From contig CAJGCJ010000021.1 of NCBI GenBank assembly GCA_904501775.1, positions 1 to 23,018 of the forward strand: DNA of 23,018 bases, read 5' to 3'. Origin of the DNA: an uncultured Bacteroidaceae bacterium (GTDB taxonomy: Bacteria > Bacteroidota > Bacteroidia > Bacteroidales > Bacteroidaceae). How positions within the stretch are numbered: position 1 is the first letter of the stretch; every line of letters starts with the position of its first letter. Of this stretch, positions 8,948 to 16,075 are shown piece by piece. The translations under genes and the position numbers were made by a program. The notes below the pieces were generated by a model, which saw only the letters and a list, made by a program, of their open reading frames with translations, was not told the DNA's origin and did not search any database.

Positions 8948-8980
8948 CAAATATATAAATCCTTTGCAAATATCCCCAAA
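8948..8980 (-). promoter_or_regulatory. Candidate promoter of acyl-CoA ligase 1 (-33 and -7 elements)
   Basis: On the minus strand TTTG (8980 to 8977) is followed after 21 bases by TATATTTG (8955 to 8948). These match the Bacteroidetes -33 TTTG and -7 TAnnTTTG elements with near-canonical spacing. The start codon is about 76 bases downstream. This is the best-formed promoter in the window. Confidence 0.6.
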
Positions 8981-9002
8981 TAATTTCTATTATAATGAAC
9001 AA

Positions 9003-9021
9003 AAGTGTTAAATTAACACTT
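9003..9021. promoter_or_regulatory. 19-bp perfect palindrome, operator candidate for acyl-CoA ligase 1
   Basis: AAGTGTTAA-A-TTAACACTT is a perfect inverted repeat with 9-bp arms around a single central base. It lies 22 bases upstream of the -33 element of ligase 1, a usual place for an activator or repressor dimer. It has no T-run or coding role. The binding protein is unknown. Confidence 0.5.
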
Positions 9022-9089
9022 AACAACTGCGTTTTTGAACAATACACCGTTATTTTACACCTTCGGTTAACAGCTTTTTACAAAGAAAT

Positions 9090-9127
9090 CGATGCAACAG
9101 AGTGCGATACCACACTCTATCGCATCG
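9090..9127 (-). terminator. Hairpin terminator after acyl-CoA ligase 2
   Basis: An inverted repeat pairs CGATGC (9090-9095) with GCATCG (9122-9127), and AGAGTG (9099-9104) with CACTCT (9113-9118), separated by a 3/3 internal loop. On the minus strand it is followed by a T-rich stretch (ATTTCTTTG). It starts 29 bases past the ligase 2 stop. Confidence 0.6.
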
Positions 9128-9155
9128 GGGTCTAACAATCTACAATATTTTAATT

Positions 9156-10829
9156 TTACTTGTACATGAATCTTTTGATACTCAATTTCGGTGTCTTCTC
9201 AAAAGGTTTGTCCATTATCTCGCAAGCAGTCAGTTTGCTATAGGCCGGCAGTTTGCTGTTAATAAGTCTAATACTCTTCTCGAGTTCCTGTTTAATATTC
9301 TCCTTTGAGATTCCCATCTCGGATGCAGTATCCTCATTTGGCACCAACAGCGCCACAAGACCATGCTTTCGGCCAACAACAATTGATTCAAGCACCAAAG
9401 GCTCCTGATTTATCAGTTCTTCAATCTCCTCGGGATATACATTCTGTCCGTTAGCTGTGAGAATCATATTCTTGCAACGTCCACGAATGACAATATTCTC
9501 ACGCTCATCTATAGTACCCATGTCACCGGTCTTGAACCAGCCATCCTCGGTGTATGCAGCAGCTGTAGCCTCGGCATTCTTGTAATATCCGGTTGTGACA
9601 GCCTCGCCTTTGAGTTGTATCTCACCGGGAATAGTTGCTGGATTCTCGGAATCGACACGGGCATTGACATAAGGATGAGCCACTGCGCCACATGTATGAG
9701 GCACAAAATCCTGCCATCGTGTATAACTGACAAGAGGAGCACACTCAGTCATTCCATATCCTATCACATAGGGGAATCTTATTTTGCGCATAGCATCTTC
9801 TACCTCTTTGTTTATGGCAGCTCCGCCTATGAGCAATCCGCCTTTGTCGACATTTCCGCCAAACACCTCCAACAACTTGCCACGCACCTTGTTCACAAGT
9901 ATGTTTCTGACACCCGGAATGGCCATCATTATACGCATAGCAGGCTTCTCGAGCATGGGCATCACCTTTAGGCGGAAGATTTTCTCAACCAACAAAGGCA
10001 CTGTGAGGAACATGAACGGTTTCACAACAGTTAAAGCCTTGAGCAGACGTGCAGGAACAGGTTTTTCGGTATATATATATATGTGGCATCCTTTAGAGAA
10101 CGGGAAGATAAAGTCAAAAGCCTGTCCGAAGATATGCGCCAATGGCAATATCGAAAGTATGGTGTAGCCAACCTCAGCCTCCATGTGAATGCGCGCAAAT
10201 TCAAGGTTTGCAGAAATTGCTTGCGCCGGCAATATAACTCCCTTGGGAGAACTGCTGGTACCCGATGTATAGCTGATTACAGATACAGCATTGAGATTTG
10301 TTTTAGAATAGTTCACCTTTTTAGCCGACACACCATTGGGGAAACGCGTCTTGAACGTTTTCTCTACATCCTCTGCAAGTGTCGCAAGCTCACCGTTGCT
10401 GTTATCTTCAACATTAAGGCCTGCTATATTGACAATACCGCAGAATTTTTCTATTTGCGCGAACTGTGGAACAATTTTGTCACGTTTAAGCACATCCACT
10501 ATATATGAATCGGAAAGCAACAGGCGACTGTCCGACAATTTGGTAAGGTCGGCAATATTCTGAGGCAGAAAATCGGGCAGAAGGGGAACAGCTACAGCAT
10601 CGTAGGCCACTATTGCAAAATAGGCAATACACCACTCGGCTGAATTCTTTGCGCACAACGCTATATTATCACCTTTTGAAATACCGCACTTCTCGAAAAG
10701 TATGTGATATTTCTCTATATATGAAGCTACATCACCATAAGTATATGTATTTGCGCCATAGTTGGTAAGAGCAGGCTCATTCCAATGGAGTTTTATAGAC
10801 TCATCAATATAATAAAGGAAATGTTTCAT
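9156..10829 (-). CDS. AMP-forming fatty acyl-CoA ligase, paralog 2 of a tandem trio
   Basis: It has the same length (557 residues) and layout as its neighbours: N-terminal YTYGDVASYIEKYHILFEKC, KNSAEWCIAYFAIVAYDAVA, the P-loop TSGTSSSPKG (188-197), PLAHIFGQAFDF, YGMTECAP, WFKTGDMG, GRCKNMILTANGQNVYPEEI. The C terminus reads FEKTPKLSIKRFMY. The likely job is activation of a fatty or other carboxylic acid as an acyl-CoA. The P-loop is normal here, unlike paralog 1, but the A10 lysine position again holds Ser. It starts 23 bases after the stop of paralog 3 on the same strand, so the two form an operon with paralog 3 first. A run of alternating TA at 10070-10082 encodes the IYIY segment. Confidence 0.85.
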   Translation of the reverse strand: MKHFLYYIDESIKLHWNEPALTNYGANTYTYGDVASYIEKYHILFEKCGISKGDNIALCAKNSAEWCIAYFAIVAYDAVAVPLLPDFLPQNIADLTKLSDSRLLLSDSYIVDVLKRDKIVPQFAQIEKFCGIVNIAGLNVEDNSNGELATLAEDVEKTFKTRFPNGVSAKKVNYSKTNLNAVSVISYTSGTSSSPKGVILPAQAISANLEFARIHMEAEVGYTILSILPLAHIFGQAFDFIFPFSKGCHIYIYTEKPVPARLLKALTVVKPFMFLTVPLLVEKIFRLKVMPMLEKPAMRIMMAIPGVRNILVNKVRGKLLEVFGGNVDKGGLLIGGAAINKEVEDAMRKIRFPYVIGYGMTECAPLVSYTRWQDFVPHTCGAVAHPYVNARVDSENPATIPGEIQLKGEAVTTGYYKNAEATAAAYTEDGWFKTGDMGTIDERENIVIRGRCKNMILTANGQNVYPEEIEELINQEPLVLESIVVGRKHGLVALLVPNEDTASEMGISKENIKQELEKSIRLINSKLPAYSKLTACEIMDKPFEKTPKLSIKRFMYK

Positions 10830-10852
10830 AATAAAAACTTGTTATTAATAAT

Positions 10853-12535
10853 TTATTGATACATAAAGCGTTTGATGCTTAGCTTTGGAGTCTTTTCGAA
10901 CGGCATGTCACGCACTTCGCACTTTGCAATCCTACTATATATCGGAAGCTGGTTATTCATAGCGAATACACCCTCTTCTACAATCTTACCAGCCTCTTCG
11001 TTGCTAATTCCGGCAGCTTTCACAGCGTCGGGATTCAAAACAATCAAAGCAACAAGTCCATTCTTTCTTCCAACCACCAGTGACTCCAGAATCAAAGGCT
11101 GCTGGTTAATAATCTCCTCTATCTCCTCGGGATAAATATTCTGTCCGTTGGCTGTAAGAATCATATTCTTGCAACGTCCACGAATAATGACATAATCGTT
11201 TGAGTCCATAGTACCCATATCACCGGTCTTAAACCAGCCATCATCGGTAAAAGCGGCTTTTGTAGCCTCTTCGTTCTTGTAATATCCTGATGTCACATGG
11301 TTACCACGCACCTGAATCTCACCGGGAAGGTCGGCAGGACGGCTTGAGTCGATACGCACTTCAATATCGGGGCGTATGATACCGGCATCGTTCTTAAGAG
11401 CAGGGTGATTCCAACCTTTATAGCTAATAAGCGGACCACACTCTGTCATACCATAACCCACCGCATAAGGTATCTTCACACGGCGCATTATCTTATCTAC
11501 ATCCTTGCTTATAGCAGCTCCTCCTATAAAGAAACCGGCAATATGCAGATTGCCTCCAAAGGCATCCAGTACAGTCTTTCTGATCTTCTTATATATAAGA
11601 GTGCGCACACCGGGAATAGCTGTCAGGAAACGCATAGCAGGCTTACGAAGAACAGGTATTACCTTAGACCTGAATATCTTCTCTATCAACAAAGGAACAG
11701 TGAGGAACAAGAAAGGTTTGACCTCGCCCAACGCCTTTAGCAACAACGCGGGGACAGGCTTTGCACTGAATATATGTATGTGACAACCTTTTGAAAACAT
11801 AAATAGGAAGTCGAGCGACAATCCGAAGATGTGCGCCAAAGGCAAAATAGAGAAAGTATTGCCATTGGGAACAGTAGGCACATAATCACGCGCAAAACGT
11901 ATGTTTCCCGAGAGTGATTTTGCATGAAGCATTACTCCTTTCGGAGCACTGCTTGTTCCTGATGTATAACTGATTACCGACAAGTCTTCGAGTCTGTCTT
12001 CACCCTTTTTATAGTCTATATTGTCAACCTTCACACCTGCAGGGAAACGCTTCGCAAATTCAGCATCCACCACCTCGTATATACCGGCAAGCGAGCCGTC
12101 GCAATCGAGTTCGGTCTTTTTTTCTACGAGGTTTACAAGTCCGCAGAAATCGGCATAGCTTTTGAAAGAATCGACAATTCCATTACGAACAAAGGCATTC
12201 ATAACACTTTTATCTACAAGCAGTAATCGGCTATCAGACAATCGGGTAAGCTCGGCAAGGTTCTGAGGAAGGAAATCGGCAAGCAGAGGAACTGCAACCG
12301 CATCATAAGTTACTATTCCCAAGAATGCGATACACCACTCGGCTGAGTTTTTTGCACTTATAGCAACTTTATCGCCTTTTTTGATACCACACTTCTCGAA
12401 CAGAATATGCCATCTCTCAACACCTTCGGCTACCTGAGCAAAAGTATAAGTTGAACCTCCATAATTTGTTATGGCAGGTTTGTCCCAATTGGCCTTGACA
12501 GCCTCATCAATGTGCGTTAAATAGTGTGTAAGCAT
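10853..12535 (-). CDS. AMP-forming fatty acyl-CoA ligase, paralog 3 (first gene of the ligase operon)
   Basis: This is a third copy of the same ANL family: P-loop TSGTSSAPKG, PLAHIFGLSLDF, YGMTECGPLISY, WFKTGDMG, GRCKNMILTANGQNIYPEEI, and C-terminal FEKTPKLSIKRFMYQ. An ATG six codons upstream (12553) is in frame, but starting at MLTHYLTHIDEAV aligns with the N termini MQHYLTYLDK and MKHFLYYIDE of the paralogs, so 12535 is chosen (560 residues). It is divergent from the carboxyltransferase gene across a region of periodic GTGG motifs and is followed at 23 bases by paralog 2. Substrate is unknown; long-chain fatty acid is a family-based guess. Confidence 0.85.
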   Translation of the reverse strand: MLTHYLTHIDEAVKANWDKPAITNYGGSTYTFAQVAEGVERWHILFEKCGIKKGDKVAISAKNSAEWCIAFLGIVTYDAVAVPLLADFLPQNLAELTRLSDSRLLLVDKSVMNAFVRNGIVDSFKSYADFCGLVNLVEKKTELDCDGSLAGIYEVVDAEFAKRFPAGVKVDNIDYKKGEDRLEDLSVISYTSGTSSAPKGVMLHAKSLSGNIRFARDYVPTVPNGNTFSILPLAHIFGLSLDFLFMFSKGCHIHIFSAKPVPALLLKALGEVKPFLFLTVPLLIEKIFRSKVIPVLRKPAMRFLTAIPGVRTLIYKKIRKTVLDAFGGNLHIAGFFIGGAAISKDVDKIMRRVKIPYAVGYGMTECGPLISYKGWNHPALKNDAGIIRPDIEVRIDSSRPADLPGEIQVRGNHVTSGYYKNEEATKAAFTDDGWFKTGDMGTMDSNDYVIIRGRCKNMILTANGQNIYPEEIEEIINQQPLILESLVVGRKNGLVALIVLNPDAVKAAGISNEEAGKIVEEGVFAMNNQLPIYSRIAKCEVRDMPFEKTPKLSIKRFMYQ

Positions 12536-12638
12536 AAACGTTATGTAATTCAAATTAAATTCTATTTCAATATTGGAAATGACCTTGAGCCGGACAATTC
12601 AATACAAATTTGCAACGAACTTTTTTATCAAACGATTT

Positions 12639-12751
12639 TTGGCGACACAAAGCACGTTTTGGTGGCAAAAATACAAAATATGTGGTGAAATTTAATATAT
12701 AGTGGCTAAATTATTTTCGATTAAAAGGGTGAAAAATCAAATTATCACCAC
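12639..12751. repeat. GTGG motif array with 20-bp period (regulatory repeat candidate)
   Basis: GTGG recurs at exactly 12662, 12682 and 12702, each followed by two variable bases and an A/T-rich AAAWT-like tail (GTGGCAAAAATA, GTGGTGAAATTT, GTGGCTAAATTA). A weaker relative (TTGGCGACACAA) sits 20 bases earlier at 12639, matching TTGGTGGCAAAA at 12659. GGGTGAAAAATC follows at 12727, and an inverted copy GTGGTGATAATTTG reads on the minus strand from 12751 to 12738. The array occupies part of the 413-base non-coding stretch 12536-12948 between two divergent genes and overlaps a candidate promoter. Two-helical-turn spacing suggests protein binding on one DNA face. The rest of the stretch is AT-rich without recognised features beyond the promoters listed. 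Confidence 0.5.
12666..12673 (-). promoter_or_regulatory. Candidate -7 element of the ligase 3-ligase 2 operon
   Basis: Minus-strand TATTTTTG is an exact TAnnTTTG match, 130 bases upstream of the ligase 3 start, and lies inside the first strong GTGG repeat unit. No clear -33 TTTG is visible. Confidence 0.35.
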
Positions 12752-12875
12752 AAAACAGTAATAATATACTATCAAACTACGCACCTTGAGCTGTGCACCG
12801 GGAAAGCTGCAATAACGAATTAAAAACTCATAAACAAAAAAGCCGATAATTATTAGGATATTTAAATAAAGAGTG

Positions 12876-12883
12876 TAACTTTG
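12876..12883 (+). promoter_or_regulatory. Candidate -7 element of the carboxyltransferase promoter
   Basis: TAACTTTG matches TAnnTTTG exactly and lies 65 bases upstream of the start at 12949. The upstream region is AT-rich and has no exact -33 TTTG at the usual distance. Confidence 0.5.
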
Positions 12884-12948
12884 CCTTTACGAACATTTGA
12901 GAAAATACATTCACATTTAATATATTTCTCAAGAAAAAACTCATAACT

Positions 12949-14724
12949 ATGGAAAGAGAGATAAAATTCAGTTTGGTTTACCGTGATATGTACCAATCAT
13001 CGGGTAAATTCCAACCATTGGCAGACCAGTTGGCAAAAATTGCCCCTGTAATTGTAGAAATGGGATGTTTCGCACGTGTCGAGACAAACGGAGGAGCCTT
13101 TGAGCAAGTAAACCTTATGGCCGGCGAGAACCCGAACAAGGCCGTACGCAGTTTTACAAGGACATTCAACGAAGCCGGTATACAGACACACATGCTCGAC
13201 CGCGCACTCAACGCGCTACGCATGTTCCCTGTTCCTGCCGATGTCCGCAGACTGATGTATAAGGTAAAAAAAGCGCAAGGAACCGATATAACACGTATTT
13301 TCTGTGGCTTGAACGACGTCCGCAACATCATACCATCTATTAAATATGCACTTGAAGCCGGCATGATACCACAAGCGACATTGTGTATCACATCATCTCC
13401 AGTGCATACGGTAGAATATTATAGCGACATGGCTGACAAATTGATTGAGGCCGGCGCTACAGAGATCTGTCTTAAGGATATGGCCGGCATTGGTCGCCCC
13501 CACTTCCTTGGACTTCTTACAAAGAGTATAAAGGAGAAACACCCCGAGATAATCATCCAGTACCATGGCCATAGCGGTCCGGGACTCTCAATGGCATCTA
13601 TACTTGAAGTATGTAAGAACGGATGCGACATTATAGATACAGCAATAGAACCGTTGTCATGGGGTAAGGTTCACCCGGACATCATCAGTGTTCAAGCAAT
13701 GCTTAAAGATGCAGGTTTTAAAGTTCCAGAAATCAACATGAACGCATACATGAAGGCCCGCAGCATGACACAAGAATTCATTGACGATTGGCTCGGTTAC
13801 TTCATGGACAAGAACAACAAGCTGATGAGCTCGTTACTGCTGACAAGCGGCCTGCCCGGCGGCATGATGGGTTCTATGATGTCCGACCTTGCCGGCGTAC
13901 ATAAAGGTATAAATGGTATTCTTGCAAGCAAAGGCAAGCCCACATATACCCTTGATGAGCTTATGGTAGAGTTGTTCAATGAGGTTGCATACGTATGGCC
14001 AAGAGTAGGATATCCCCCACTCGTTACACCGTTCAGCCAATATGTAAAGAACATCGCCTTGATGAACCTTCTCAGCAACGCTCAGGACGAGCCACGTTTC
14101 AGCAGAATGGATGAAAGCATGTGGGGTATGATACTCGGCAAGAGCGGTAAGCTCCCCGGTGAACTTGCACCTGAAATCATAGAGCTTGCAAAAGAAAAGG
14201 GATATGAGTTTACTACAGCCGATCCTCAGAGCTTCTACCCCGATGCTCTCGACAAATACCGCAAGGAGATGGAAGAGCTTGGTTGGGATACCGGAGAGGA
14301 TGATGAAGAACTTTTCGAATTCGCAATGCACGACCGCCAATACCGCGACTTCCGCAGCGGAGTAGCAAAAGAGCGTTTCCTTGCCGACATCGAGAAGGCA
14401 AAAGAGGCAGAAATGGCAAGCAAAGGCATAAGCCTTGAAGAGATAAAAGCAATCAAGCATGCCAAAGCAGACCCCATTGTAGCACCCGTAAAGGGTCAGT
14501 TGCTGTGGGAGGTTGCCCTCGAAGGCGAATCACTCCCCCCTGCAATAGGCAAGAAGGTAAATGCCGACGAAGAATTCTGTACAATTATAACGCCTTGGGG
14601 CGAGTTGCAGCCCATAGCAACAGGCCTCGGCGGCAGAGTTATTGAAGTGTGCGCAAAGCAAGGCGACCATGTCAACCGCGGCGACGTTATTGCATATGTA
14701 CAACGGGAAGAACTTTTCAACTAA
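12949..14724 (+). CDS. Carboxyltransferase of the oxaloacetate decarboxylase alpha / pyruvate carboxylase B family with a lysine-less biotinyl-like domain
   Basis: The family moves CO2 between an oxo-acid such as oxaloacetate or pyruvate and a biotin carrier in a metal-centred TIM barrel. The metal and catalytic residues are visible: Asp13 in YRDMYQS, Lys176 in CLKDMAG (the carbamylated lysine), and His206/His208 in YHGHSG. LNDVRN (121-126) and SSPVHT are also family hallmarks. A post-barrel conserved carboxylase domain follows to about residue 480. The C-terminal 75-80 residues look like a biotinyl/lipoyl fold (IVAPVKGQL ... GGRVIEVCAKQGDHVNRGDV), but where EAMKM is expected the sequence reads TPWGE (548-552), with no lysine. 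Biotin therefore cannot be attached to this chain in the usual way. It could use a separate carrier or have another role. Confidence 0.8.
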   Translation: MEREIKFSLVYRDMYQSSGKFQPLADQLAKIAPVIVEMGCFARVETNGGAFEQVNLMAGENPNKAVRSFTRTFNEAGIQTHMLDRALNALRMFPVPADVRRLMYKVKKAQGTDITRIFCGLNDVRNIIPSIKYALEAGMIPQATLCITSSPVHTVEYYSDMADKLIEAGATEICLKDMAGIGRPHFLGLLTKSIKEKHPEIIIQYHGHSGPGLSMASILEVCKNGCDIIDTAIEPLSWGKVHPDIISVQAMLKDAGFKVPEINMNAYMKARSMTQEFIDDWLGYFMDKNNKLMSSLLLTSGLPGGMMGSMMSDLAGVHKGINGILASKGKPTYTLDELMVELFNEVAYVWPRVGYPPLVTPFSQYVKNIALMNLLSNAQDEPRFSRMDESMWGMILGKSGKLPGELAPEIIELAKEKGYEFTTADPQSFYPDALDKYRKEMEELGWDTGEDDEELFEFAMHDRQYRDFRSGVAKERFLADIEKAKEAEMASKGISLEEIKAIKHAKADPIVAPVKGQLLWEVALEGESLPPAIGKKVNADEEFCTIITPWGELQPIATGLGGRVIEVCAKQGDHVNRGDVIAYVQREELFN

Positions 14725-14741
14725 AAAGATATAACCGTATA

Positions 14742-14784
14742 AAGAATCAAGGCGTGGATTTTGAAAATCCACGCCTTGATTCTT
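14742..14784 (+). terminator. Hairpin terminator after the carboxyltransferase
   Basis: A perfect 21-bp inverted repeat (14742-14762 with 14764-14784, arm core AATCAAGGCGTGGATT) surrounds a single central base, which would open to a small loop. It starts 17 bases past the stop and ends in a T-rich tail, consistent with intrinsic termination. Confidence 0.85.
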
Positions 14785-14914
14785 ATATCATATCGGCCTG
14801 AGCTGTTGATTGATTCATCCGAATAACAACAGGAATTTAGCACCTGCAAGAATTATTCATACCGCATTGACATCAATTTGAATACATATCATATTCTAAA
14901 GTACCACATCATGA

Positions 14915-15796
14915 TTATTTCTTAGGATGTTTACGTGCAGTTACATGGAAACAAGCCTGTTTCACCTCGTGCTTTACATAGCATGAACCCTCATTCTTCA
15001 AATCACGTAACACCTCGCCCAAGACAAGTTTCAGCTTTGCCTGATTCTCGAGAGTCTCGCCATAGACAGAGTAGAATCTTTTATACGTTATATCGAATGT
15101 TGTTGCGTAGCAGTGGGCCGAATTCTTGGATGAATTAACGTTACCCTTGCCCAATCGCTTGACATCATTCTGGGTACGCAATACAGAGGTCACTATCACT
15201 TTATGAGGAGGAAGATGTTTCATAACAAGCGAATCCTGAAAATTCTCACCAATACGCTGCAACAGGTCTGCAGCCTCGGGAACAAGGAAAGGAATCGAAT
15301 GTGTAAGTTCATCAACCACATAAGCATCGTAGTTATTTGTCTCTACAAGTTTACGGCTTGCATCATCTACTGCCTCGCGAGAAGCCAAAGGCTCAATACC
15401 TATTTTTTTCGCCGCACCCAAATGAGCGTCGTTCATATCGTTGAACATCTTACGATAATTTATATTTGATATCTTATGCGCAACCTCGGGGCGCTCTACT
15501 CGCGGAACATAAGTAAACTCCTCGACCTCTACATCCTCATTTTCAATATTTTCAATTGAGCCTCCACAACTCTTGATACAACTGATAAGAATACCAACAA
15601 CAACTATTAGGGCTATTGCAGCAAAAGCCCATTTTACAGGAGCTGTTATTTTAAACCCTGCGATTTTAGGCAGTTCGATGCTTTTTATCAATCGGAACAA
15701 ATTACGGCCCAAGCGATAGAATGCAATTCCGAACAGTCGGAAATCGTCTTTGATATCATTGAAAATTTCGGCTCTTTGGTGTTTTTCGTTGTCCAT
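14915..15796 (-). CDS. DUF5715-like membrane-anchored protein with M15-type (D-Ala-D-Ala peptidase-like) motif
   Basis: The 293 residues have a basic cytoplasmic N terminus (1-53), one transmembrane helix (about 54-73, APVKWAFAAIALIVVVGILI), a short acidic linker (IENIENEDVEVEE), then a periplasmic domain. Within it, VTSVLRTQNDVKRL (202-215) and SAHCYATTFDI (226-236) follow the M15/VanY pattern SxHxxGxAxD, with His228 and Asp235 kept but the Gly and Ala replaced. A final HVT (His284) could be the third metal ligand. This suggests a zinc peptidase-like fold acting on cell-wall peptides, though catalysis is not assured. Family assignment rests on remembered pattern similarity. It is a single gene followed by no clear hairpin. 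Confidence 0.6.
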   Translation of the reverse strand: MDNEKHQRAEIFNDIKDDFRLFGIAFYRLGRNLFRLIKSIELPKIAGFKITAPVKWAFAAIALIVVVGILISCIKSCGGSIENIENEDVEVEEFTYVPRVERPEVAHKISNINYRKMFNDMNDAHLGAAKKIGIEPLASREAVDDASRKLVETNNYDAYVVDELTHSIPFLVPEAADLLQRIGENFQDSLVMKHLPPHKVIVTSVLRTQNDVKRLGKGNVNSSKNSAHCYATTFDITYKRFYSVYGETLENQAKLKLVLGEVLRDLKNEGSCYVKHEVKQACFHVTARKHPKK

Positions 15797-15821
15797 TATT
15801 CAGTTTTTATTCTGTGCGTCG

Positions 15822-15829
15822 CGAAGTTA
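15822..15829 (-). promoter_or_regulatory. Candidate -7 element for the DUF5715-like gene
   Basis: Minus-strand TAACTTCG matches TAnnTTTG at all but one fixed base (C for T) and lies 26 bases upstream of the start at 15796. An A/T run lies upstream at the -33 area. Confidence 0.35.
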
Positions 15830-16009
15830 GTAAAAAAAGCGCATATAACATAAACTATAATGAATCAGATTAAAAGAGAATGCCACATTTCCCCATAACA
15901 AGCCCCTATAACTAAAAAAATAGCATAGAACTAAAGCCACACTTCCCTATCCACGAGCGTAATTACAACCCAATACATTAAATACCATATCAAAAACAGT
16001 TTTTACAGC

Positions 16010-16049
16010 AACCACAGACAGCTCATGAAACCATGAGCTGTCTGTGGTT
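16010..16049 (-). terminator. Hairpin terminator after the DPS-like ferritin gene
   Basis: A perfect 18-bp stem (16010-16027 with 16032-16049; arm core CCACAGACAGCTCATG) has a 4-base loop. It lies 27 bases past the ferritin stop, and on the minus strand it is followed by an A/T-rich segment (TGTAAAAACTGTTTTTG). Confidence 0.8.
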
Positions 16050-16075
16050 CTTTCAGGCCTTGTGCCACAATTTAT

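Noticed and set aside
10070..10082. Alternating TA run that could be a phase-variable simple repeat inside ligase 2
   Set aside because: Only about six units, and it encodes a conserved-length Ile-Tyr strand between matched residues of the paralogs, so slippage control is unlikely.
13834..14460. 208-codon minus-strand open frame opposite the carboxyltransferase gene
   Set aside because: It lies wholly antisense to a gene with clear family motifs; its product is low-complexity Leu/Cys/His-rich and shows no domain.
15882..15951. Two imperfect 16-base direct copies (GCCACATTTCCCCATA and GCCACACTTCCCTATC) in the spacer before the DUF5715-like gene
   Set aside because: Only two copies 54 bases apart with three mismatches and no link to a promoter element; could be chance in AT/C-rich spacer.
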